A stretch of DNA of 64,000 nt, taken from JBJHDF01 sp050486405 (GTDB lineage: Bacteria > Pseudomonadota > Gammaproteobacteria > Pseudomonadales > Cellvibrionaceae). Positions 57,430-64,000 of the stretch are shown one piece after another. Each line of letters starts with the position of its first letter. Positions within the stretch are counted from its first letter, which is position 1. Below the pieces are notes generated by a model. That model ran no database searches and had not been told where the DNA came from. It saw only the letters and a program-made list of their open reading frames with translations. Location of the stretch: assembly GCA_050486405.1 (NCBI GenBank), contig JBJHDF010000010.1, positions 66,947-130,946 on the forward strand, given 5' to 3'. The position numbers and the translations under genes are program-made.

Positions 57430-60400
57430 CCGGCAGCAAATCATTCTTATCAAGCAGATACATGAAACTCTCCAGCACCACCAATAGTCTATCATCGTCA
57501 AGGCTGATTAGCGCTTTTGGAGCGCTCTGCAAAACTGAAAAATTCGGCATTTTTACCGCCGCGAGCTCTTCGAAGGTATCAAGGCTATACACCTTCAGCA
57601 CCGGGTCATTTTCATGAAGCAACATTGATGCGTACAGATAAAGCACGCCACGCTTCTCATCAACAACAAACTGGTGACGAGTAAAATTATCGGTCAACAA
57701 CCCTTCCATTCTTCCTATCTTCTCTCTCGATTCTATATCGACGACATGGCCCAGAGAACTATAGAGCCGGCCGTTTGAGTACTCAAATGCAACAGAAAAT
57801 CCAGAAATAAGATCATCATATCTTTCAATGAAAATCACTCCGGAGGTGTCGACGTAGAATTCACTCAGTTCGAAACCTGTACTGTCAGTGTTATATCCAA
57901 ATACTAGATTATCATCGGCAAATAGAATACGGTTAGCCCTGGGCTGGGACGCTCCCGCCTCCATCTCCGCAGGAGCTTTAATACCGTTTGTATACACGGC
58001 CACGCCCAAGTAGCTGGTTGTATAACCACGCCGGGCGGTTGAAATCAGTACACTGGCGTTGTCCGAAGGAAATGGCTCCATATCGCCGACAAATATGGGG
58101 CCATCGCCTCCCGCCTTGCTACCGAGATCTACATTCATTACAGTCGTTAACGTACTGAGGTCAATCACTGAATACTTGTTGGTACCAGTATAGGCGACAT
58201 ACAGAAACTGATGATCGTGGCTAATCTCCAACTCCGTGGGATCGGAACCAACAGGTATATACTGCTCAACAACCAGCGACTCACTATCAAAAACGGCAAT
58301 AGAATTCCCTTTGATACCCGCAGCCCCCGGAATCGATGCATAGATCTTTTTATGGATTGAGCTAAACACCGCGCCGCTAAACAAGCAACTAATAGCTTCT
58401 ATATCGACCTCAACTCTTAGATCGATCATATCAAAAAAATCACACTGCCAATCACGACTTACAGAAACATCCTCATGCTTAAATAATTTTATTCCCGTAC
58501 TCGTCACAAATGCGAACTGATCGTCACCAACATTGAATAAACGTAAAAACTCTCCCTCCAGATCTGGATCAAATACGCCCACATTGGTAAACCGGTCTTT
58601 GTTGAAAACCTCAAGATATTTCGCGAAAATGTAGGTGTGACTCTGATCAGGAGTAACCAGGGGAGCCAACTTTCGGTTATCTTCGTACTCAAATCCCCTC
58701 TGAATGGTATTGCGGCCAAGCAGATCTCCAGTCTCAGGATTCATAACGGAACCTATGCCATTATAAAGAGTATCACCCAATACGTGGATATCCGAAGGTC
58801 CATCCGCATAATTGCTACGACTCACGATAAATTCCAAGCCTGTTGGATTAATCGCGAAAACACCTATACTATAAGCAGTGGAATTGTCAGTATACGTAAT
58901 CAAACGGCTGCCGCTATCGTTGAATGCGAGGCGAGTTGGAGGGAAGGTCCAGCCACCGGTCAATGCTTGTTCCGTGCCGGCTCGAAAAAGCTTCACGCCC
59001 GCAGGACTGCTGTAATAAAGATCTGTATGGGTTGCTACGGCAACTACGTTATCGGATTCCGGCGATACAGCTATTTCCAATGCATACAGCGGCTCGCCAT
59101 GAGTGCCATGCGCTAGACCAAGATCGAGCACAGTCGTCAGGCTAAAAGTGTCTATCTCCATACGCTGCACTTCACTAAAACCAGTGTACCCGAGATACAG
59201 TATCGAACCATCGTTAGAAATTGCAATCGCTCCCACCTCACCCTTGAGGGCGACGCTTCGACTGACACTACCTGTCCTTGCATCAAGCTCAACAAGGTGA
59301 TTGGAATAATCGGGAGCATCACTGGGAACGGCGATATAGAAATGCTCAGTGTGAGCTGAGTACACCGCATCGTTAATAGACATACTGAACTCAGTCGCAG
59401 AGAGAACTGGGATATCCAACGTCGGCTGTGGAAAACCAGGTTGATAGCTATATATAGGTGCAAAGTAACGCCAGGATGAGCGCGCTATCGATTGGTACGC
59501 ATTGGTATCTGTATTTAACATCGATATCGTAATTTCACTTGCTCCGAATATGTTCTCCCTATCCAGCAACAACGCCCGCTCAGTTCTACCGGAACAATAG
59601 ATCTCGAAACCTGCCGGATGCCACTGACCAATACCAAATGGTTCCACGCTGTAGCAGCCAAACTTTCCTCCAAGCTCAGTACTATCCAGACCAATATCAA
59701 ACCCACCATAAAAACTGGATCTCGGCCACATACCCGGACTTGCATCAAAATCGTATTCAAGATCTATCGCCAGCTCATCAATAATGACGTCTCCATGAGC
59801 ATCTACCAAACTGACAGATTTGTCAGACCGATGCTTGATCAGCAATGTATAACCATTCCATGTAGCCTGCTGTGAGACGTAAAAACCGCCCGCCAGAGAA
59901 GAATAGGCGCCCCCCCCTAGCATCATATCACCGACAATATCCACAGCCCCCTCGAAGTAAACTTCATGGGCCATATTGAAATAGATCGCATCAGGAGACA
60001 GCCTAAGCTGGCCGTCAAAGCTCTCTCCAAGATGAAAATTGTCACAGTTATTAAAGTCTGCAACAATGTTCTCATTGCCCTCTATTGTTATGACAACATT
60101 CCCGGAACTGTAGCACTCAAATTCAAGGTAATCATCGCCGGAAATAACCAGTGCATTCAAAACTTCTTGCAACTGAAGGGCGAGCTTTATCACCACTGCG
60201 GTCGAATCTATTGCGTGGCGAACCACACGGCTAGCGTTTCCCTGTGTAATAACTAACCGCCCATCGCCTGAAATGCCTTGGTTTTGATCACTTCCGCCAC
60301 CGTCTATACCGCTACCGCTACCGCCAGCACCGCTACTTCCACCACCAGTATCGTCACCGCCGCAGGCAGATAACAAAAACATACACAGAACCAGAGCGAG

Positions 60401-60436
60401 AAATCTATGTAATCTGATCAAGGTTAGAGTATCCAT
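57419..60436 (-). CDS. Large lipoprotein with duplicated propeller-like domain
   Basis: A 1005-residue lipoprotein with signal and lipobox LSAC (C25), a Gly/Ser-rich linker (30-50), a variable domain (about 60-340) and two copies of a unit at about 351-655 and 681-1005. The units share phrases such as LYLGYTG/LYVAYTG, SLTTVLDLG/LTTVMNVDLG and VFDPD/VYSLD, typical of seven-bladed beta-propeller or YVTN-like surface proteins. It is probably exposed on the envelope and binds a ligand. The AT-rich composition and lack of close recognisable homology make it a likely accessory gene. Confidence 0.75.
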   Translation of the reverse strand: MDTLTLIRLHRFLALVLCMFLLSACGGDDTGGGSSGAGGSGSGIDGGGSDQNQGISGDGRLVITQGNASRVVRHAIDSTAVVIKLALQLQEVLNALVISGDDYLEFECYSSGNVVITIEGNENIVADFNNCDNFHLGESFDGQLRLSPDAIYFNMAHEVYFEGAVDIVGDMMLGGGAYSSLAGGFYVSQQATWNGYTLLIKHRSDKSVSLVDAHGDVIIDELAIDLEYDFDASPGMWPRSSFYGGFDIGLDSTELGGKFGCYSVEPFGIGQWHPAGFEIYCSGRTERALLLDRENIFGASEITISMLNTDTNAYQSIARSSWRYFAPIYSYQPGFPQPTLDIPVLSATEFSMSINDAVYSAHTEHFYIAVPSDAPDYSNHLVELDARTGSVSRSVALKGEVGAIAISNDGSILYLGYTGFSEVQRMEIDTFSLTTVLDLGLAHGTHGEPLYALEIAVSPESDNVVAVATHTDLYYSSPAGVKLFRAGTEQALTGGWTFPPTRLAFNDSGSRLITYTDNSTAYSIGVFAINPTGLEFIVSRSNYADGPSDIHVLGDTLYNGIGSVMNPETGDLLGRNTIQRGFEYEDNRKLAPLVTPDQSHTYIFAKYLEVFNKDRFTNVGVFDPDLEGEFLRLFNVGDDQFAFVTSTGIKLFKHEDVSVSRDWQCDFFDMIDLRVEVDIEAISCLFSGAVFSSIHKKIYASIPGAAGIKGNSIAVFDSESLVVEQYIPVGSDPTELEISHDHQFLYVAYTGTNKYSVIDLSTLTTVMNVDLGSKAGGDGPIFVGDMEPFPSDNASVLISTARRGYTTSYLGVAVYTNGIKAPAEMEAGASQPRANRILFADDNLVFGYNTDSTGFELSEFYVDTSGVIFIERYDDLISGFSVAFEYSNGRLYSSLGHVVDIESREKIGRMEGLLTDNFTRHQFVVDEKRGVLYLYASMLLHENDPVLKVYSLDTFEELAAVKMPNFSVLQSAPKALISLDDDRLLVVLESFMYLLDKNDLLPDDY

Positions 60437-60493
60437 TTTGTATTAGGTTTGCTCAAATTCATGGCAATTCTTAACGCCTTAAGCAAGCGCTTT

Positions 60494-61102
60494 TTAAGCG
60501 TCCAATTGAACGGCTGATTGCACAATAGGAATAACGGAAAGTACCAATAACACCGCCATGCTATAATTGAAATACTGCACCCTTCGCCCGGCTTGAAGGA
60601 AAGCTCTCAGGCTCGCCCCCAGCTTTAGCCAAATACCCATACACAGCATGCCAACAACAAGATAAGAAAGTATGATGAACGCTACGCTTTGTGCCACGTA
60701 TCCAGGAGTTGTAAAGGCAGCGATAGCCCCTATAGCCATAACCCATGCTTTAGGGTTTACCCATTGGAAAATCGCAGCTTGTACGAACGTTAGCGGCGCC
60801 CGTACAGAACGACTCGCCTCTGGATTACCGGCATTAGCAATCTTCCATGCCAGGAATAGTAGATATACCGCTCCCAGGATACTCACCGATCGATGTAAGT
60901 TGGGATGTGCTGTGAAAACAACGCCCATCCCCAACCCTACAGCCGCAACCATTACCGGAAACCCAAATGATATTCCCAAGTAGTGAGGGATGGATTTCCG
61001 GATGCCATGGTTCACTCCCGATGTCATGAGCATGATGTTATTTGGTCCCGGTGTGATTGACCCTACGAAGGTAAAGGTCATAACTGCCAAATAGTACTCC
61101 AC
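60494..61102 (-). CDS. LysE/RhtB-family exporter
   Basis: A 202-residue inner-membrane amino-acid exporter family protein with the conserved N-terminal pattern FVGSITPGPNNIMLMTSGVNHG and about six membrane segments. It starts at a GTG that overlaps the stop of the BrnA gene by one base (TAGTG), so it is read in the same transcript. The exported substrate is not predictable. Confidence 0.9.
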   Translation of the reverse strand: MEYYLAVMTFTFVGSITPGPNNIMLMTSGVNHGIRKSIPHYLGISFGFPVMVAAVGLGMGVVFTAHPNLHRSVSILGAVYLLFLAWKIANAGNPEASRSVRAPLTFVQAAIFQWVNPKAWVMAIGAIAAFTTPGYVAQSVAFIILSYLVVGMLCMGIWLKLGASLRAFLQAGRRVQYFNYSMAVLLVLSVIPIVQSAVQLDA

Positions 61103-61374
61103 TAAACACCGGCGGAGCTTGCGCCGCCCGAGCGCTTTGCCTTGTTAACAGCCGACTGTTCCAGGCGCTCTGCCAGCCACACCTTGATAATTGATTGGCG
61201 GGTTACACCAAGGCGAGCAGCCTCTTTGTCGAGCGATTCAATCATCCAGGAAGGAAAGTCGACATTGACGCGCCTCTGCTGTTGGTTGGGGCGCTTAATT
61301 GTGGACAGGTCAAGATCGCCGACGATATCAGATTTGTTTTCATCGAACTTTTGATCAAATTTTTTAGCTTTCAT
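61102..61374 (-). CDS. BrnA-type antitoxin (CopG/ribbon-helix-helix)
   Basis: A 90-residue antitoxin of the BrnA family. The conserved KKFDQKFDENKSDIVGDLDLS lead and the ribbon-helix-helix core (RRVNVDFPSWMIESLDKEAARLGVTRQSIIKVWLAERLE) are typical. It should autorepress its operon and neutralise BrnT. Here only a 5'-truncated brnT remains just upstream, overlapping by 11 bases, and LysE follows. It is therefore probably an orphan antitoxin, still potentially able to bind DNA. Confidence 0.92.
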   Translation of the reverse strand: MKAKKFDQKFDENKSDIVGDLDLSTIKRPNQQQRRVNVDFPSWMIESLDKEAARLGVTRQSIIKVWLAERLEQSAVNKAKRSGGASSAGV

Positions 61375-61510
61375 AGATAGCCACCTCAGCTAGTCGTGAT
61401 CGCCGCACAGAGATAATTCTTATGCTTTGATCACGATAGGTTATGACAGCGGACCAGTGCTTTTCGGCAATCTTGCCGATGATCAGATATGGTATAAAAA
61501 TATACCATTT
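61364..61510 (-). pseudogene. Remnant of BrnT-type toxin gene (3' part only)
   Basis: A minus-strand frame of about 48 codons reads YLIIGKIAEKHWSAVITYRD and RIISVRRSRLAEVAIYES before its stop, matching the C-terminal half of BrnT toxins and ending inside the brnA start as in intact modules. There is no start codon in frame, and an in-frame stop lies before the block. The N-terminal half, which contains the catalytic region, is absent. About 40 bases further lies the stop of the periplasmic solute-binding gene. Confidence 0.75.
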
Positions 61511-61548
61511 TTATATGGTTGACAAGAGAAATCCAGCCTATAGGACCA

Positions 61549-62319
61549 CTAGAATTCAGGCAACTCCTGCCCGTGGTCAGCGAGAATCTGGCGGTAAGCC
61601 TCCGTTTCCCGAAACGCCACCACCGCCCGGGTGAGGTCTGATACCAGCCTTTCGGAATCTTCTCGGGCTCGGGATACAGCAATATAAATGGGCCCGCGAT
61701 AGACGGACTTTTCCATAAACCGAATCTTGTCCGCGGCACCCAACTGCTTCGCCAGCATTGTTATCGAGGCTTTATTGCCCAGCCCGTAGTCGACGCGCCC
61801 GGCCAACAACACGCGTATCAGTTGGGTTTCGTTGCCCAGAAGAAACTTCTTAAAGTCCTCACCATCCTCTAGCGTCTGGCCATAAAAATAGGCACGCACT
61901 CCCCCGACAGTGTGGAATCGTAACTGCTCGACATCCAGTTCACGCCTGTCCGGGTCCGACGCGCGACCGAAAGCCCAGATGTCCTCAAAGGCATGGGGCA
62001 CCGAAGTGTAATTGACGCCAGGCGCCCGTACCGGCGTATTGAACAGGGTACAGGCAATATCGGCGCAACCGGAGCTGACAAACTGCAACATACGATTGAA
62101 CGGGTAGCGCTGATATTCCAGCTCATAGCCCAGGGACGCCGCAGCCGCCTCACAGACCTCAATAGAGACCCCGGCCCAGCGCTGCTGCTCCTCATCGAAA
62201 TAGTAGAACGGCGGATAATCCTCGTCGGCCACAACGGCGATCAGGGTCCTGACGTGGGCTCCCACGCTGAGCAGAGCCATCACCAGAAACAACAACGCTT
62301 TCGTAAGTGTCTGTTTCAT
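61549..62319 (-). CDS. Periplasmic solute-binding protein, family 3-like
   Basis: A 256-residue exported protein with a signal peptide (cleavage near GAHV, about residue 21). It shows the bilobal binding protein pattern of SBP family 3 (AVVADEDYPPFYYFDEEQQRWAGVSIEVCEAAAASLGYELEYQRYPFNRML). No permease or ATPase genes adjoin, so it may serve as a receptor for sensory proteins or for a transporter elsewhere. Two cysteines (CADIAC) may form a disulfide. Confidence 0.87.
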   Translation of the reverse strand: MKQTLTKALLFLVMALLSVGAHVRTLIAVVADEDYPPFYYFDEEQQRWAGVSIEVCEAAAASLGYELEYQRYPFNRMLQFVSSGCADIACTLFNTPVRAPGVNYTSVPHAFEDIWAFGRASDPDRRELDVEQLRFHTVGGVRAYFYGQTLEDGEDFKKFLLGNETQLIRVLLAGRVDYGLGNKASITMLAKQLGAADKIRFMEKSVYRGPIYIAVSRAREDSERLVSDLTRAVVAFRETEAYRQILADHGQELPEF

Positions 62320-62428
62320 AAGAAGCCTTCCGGGCGCCGGGGGTATTACTTCAGGGTCCTTCGAGTATAGCGGTAGTGTTCATAAATCTGTGTTATTTCC
62401 CTACACTGTCTGTAACAGGAGATGACCT

Positions 62429-63640
62429 ATGCCACGCCATGACATCCAATGCGACATTGAGAAGGCCCTCCAAGACCTGAAAGACAGCAAGCCCATGAAC
62501 AGCCAGGACTGCTTTTTGACCCCATTGATCAAGCAGTTGACCGAGGCGGCCCTGAAAGCTGAGCAGGAGCAGTATATTGCCTCTGACACGGCTCCCAACC
62601 GCAAGAACGGCTACTCCTCCAAGACCATCAAATCCACTTCTGGCAGCTTTGAGCTGGATACCCCCAGAGACCGCCCTGGTACTTTCGAGCCGCAGTTCGT
62701 CAAGAAAAACCAGACTCATTTGACCGATGATCTGGAGCGCAAGATCCTAGCCCTGTATGCCCATGGCAACAGCTACCAGGACATCCGTGAACACCTCAAA
62801 GACTTCTACGACATCGATTTTTCCAACGGTACGCTCAATGCCGTCACCGACAAACTGCTGCCCGAACTGAAAAGCTGGCGCGAACGCGATCTCGATCCAA
62901 TCTACCCTATCGTCTGGCTTGATGCCATCCATTACAAAATCAAGGAAAACGGCCGGTTTGTCAGCAAAGCCGTTTACACCATTCTCGCCCTCAATATCGA
63001 AGGAAAGAAGGAACTGCTCGGCCTGTACCTATCCGATGCCGAAGGTGCTCATTACTGGCTCAGTGTGCTCACAGACCTTCAGAATCGTGGAGTTCAGGAT
63101 ATCCTGATCGCCTGTGTAGACGGCCTCAAGGGGTTTCCCGAAGCCATCGAAACCATTTACCCCAACACTGAAGTGCAACTGTGCATCATCCATCAAATCC
63201 GCAATTCAATAAAGTACATCGGCTCTCGAAATCAAAAGGCGTTCATGAGCGATCTGAAAGCTGTTTATAAGGCCGCCACAAAAAATGCCGCAGAGACGGC
63301 GCTTAATGAACTGGAGGCCAAGTGGGGCAAGCAGTACCCCGTGGTCATCCGATTCTGGCGCAACAAATGGGACAACCTATCAGTGTACTTCAAGTATCCC
63401 GAAGATGTCCGAAAAGCCATCTACACCACCAATGCCGTAGAAGCTGTGCACCGCCAGTTCCGAAAACTCACCAAAACCAAAGGCGGCTTTGCCAACGAGA
63501 ACAGCCTGTTGAAGTTACTTTACGCCGGCGTGCTCAGCGCCTCGGAAAGATGGACCCATCCGGTGCAGGACTGGAACCTGACACTATCCCAGATGGTCAT
63601 TTACTTCGAGGGTCGGCTAGAGCCGTACCTGGATATTTAA
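62429..63640 (+). mobile_element. IS256-family transposase
   Basis: A 403-residue, apparently intact Mutator-type transposase. DDE residues are D165 (WLDAIHYK), D231 (CVDGLKGF) and E338 (TTNAVEAVHRQF), with a CIIHQIRN metal-associated stretch near residue 252. AGGAG precedes the ATG. The left end probably lies near 62375, but no matching inverted repeat was found by eye to the right, so the element limits are unknown and the right end may be lost. Confidence 0.93.
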
Positions 63641-63667
63641 CCCAATCCCTATTTGCGTTACACTGAA

Positions 63668-63735
63668 GCCGCTGAGCGGGGGTAAGGGTTCTGGCGCGAA
63701 GCGCCAGGTTCATTGCCCCCGATCAGTGGCCAACA
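63668..63735. other. Imperfect long hairpin downstream of the IS element
   Basis: About 68 bases fold around an inner perfect CTGGCGC-GAA-GCGCCAG stem into a longer imperfect hairpin that also pairs CGGGGGTAA with TTGCCCCCG. It sits between the transposase and a small minus-strand gene. The layered imperfect structure is somewhat reminiscent of integron attC sites, but the terminal R sequences do not match. Confidence 0.4.
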
Positions 63736-63746
63736 AGCGAAGCGCG

Positions 63747-63959
63747 TTAGCTCGCTTTGAGTGACACAGAATATTGAACACCCTCCAGCTCTTTCTCAAA
63801 AATAGACTCGGAATACAATTTCACTTTTCGACCTGTATTTTTCAGCGTCCACCCGTCTCGTATTAGCCGATTGTAGTATTCAGTTGGACACTCTTCACCA
63901 TACTGCCCTGGAGGATTATATCCATCAGCTTTTAATATCTCATTAGAGGCGAAAATCAA
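63747..63959 (-). CDS. Small protein of unknown function (possible cassette-like or truncated gene)
   Basis: A 70-residue frame starting at a TTG (63959), as no in-frame ATG exists. It contains a Cys and charged stretches but no recognised domain. It may be N-terminally truncated. The gene is AT-richer than the core and follows a complex hairpin and the IS element. Confidence 0.4.
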   Translation of the reverse strand: MIFASNEILKADGYNPPGQYGEECPTEYYNRLIRDGWTLKNTGRKVKLYSESIFEKELEGVQYSVSLKAS

Positions 63960-63986
63960 ATCGCTTTAAGCTAAGGAGTCCGAGCA

Positions 63987-64000
63987 ATGGCGGTCCATGC
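63987..64000 (+). CDS. Possible start of a further gene (cut by window edge)
   Basis: An AAGGAG site (63973-63978) is followed nine bases later by ATG GCG GTC CAT, which could begin a gene that runs off the window. Only five codons are visible, so this is tentative. Confidence 0.3.

Noticed and set aside
62350..63680. Inverted repeats delimiting the IS256 element
   Set aside because: A plausible left end exists near 62375, but no complement was found on the right by eye, so no boundaries are claimed.
63655..63760. Integron attC site
   Set aside because: The hairpin is present, but the outer sequences lack a proper RYYYAAC/GTTRRRY pair, and no integrase is visible.

Overview
The window looks like chromosome from a marine-type gammaproteobacterium, probably close to Cellvibrionales or pseudomonads (inference). 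Three things suggest this: a Pseudomonas-style fleSR-fliEFGHIJ flagellar block read from sigma-54 promoters, the conserved tig-clpP-clpX-lon-hupB-ppiD order, and a secreted chitin/cellulose-active LPMO with Gly-Asn linkers. Coding is dense and moderately GC-rich. Regions at 37.4-39.5, 47.1-50.2 and 57.2-61.5 kb are visibly AT-richer and hold lineage-specific genes.

Layout. 1-9.6 kb (minus): fleS, fleR, fliE, fliF, fliG, fliH, fliI, fliJ, then a STAS protein and a response regulator cut by the window edge. Two sigma-54 promoters (before fleS and before fliE) fit a cascade in which FleR switches on the basal-body operon. 9.9-17.1 kb (minus): an oligopeptide ABC importer (lipoprotein receptor, two permeases, fused double ATPase) with a lipoprotein M3 metallopeptidase. 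17.3-18.9 kb (plus): a CheC-like protein and a PAS-GGDEF diguanylate cyclase. 18.9-28.9 kb (minus): the protein quality-control cluster, interrupted between clpP and clpX by a radical SAM gene that does not belong to the usual order. 29-35.6 kb: tRNA-Leu(UAG), a phosphomannose-isomerase-like protein, fadAB beta-oxidation genes, an XRE-cupin regulator and a short-chain dehydrogenase.

35.6-46.8 kb: an exporter ABC half-transporter, three tandem paralogous secreted proteins of unknown function, NAD-malic enzyme, a membrane-anchored glycerophosphodiesterase, ffh, ypjD and a CorC/CNNM-type transporter. 46.8-62.4 kb is an accessory stretch: a DUF2442 protein, a subtilisin-like protease, a spermidine-synthase-like fusion, the LPMO, a divergent six-heme cytochrome lipoprotein, a cupin, a small overlapping gene, a large lipoprotein with a duplicated propeller-like unit, a BrnA antitoxin with only a remnant of its BrnT toxin, a LysE exporter and a periplasmic solute-binding protein. 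62.4-64 kb: an IS256-family transposase and a possible small cassette-like gene.

A dispersed repeat with terminal inverted repeats occurs three times (9.74, 30.62 and 30.80 kb). The points most worth following up are the radical SAM gene inside the clp operon, the divergent LPMO/multiheme-cytochrome pair around a perfect 20-bp palindrome, the tandem secreted-paralog array, the duplicated propeller lipoprotein, and the broken BrnT-BrnA module.
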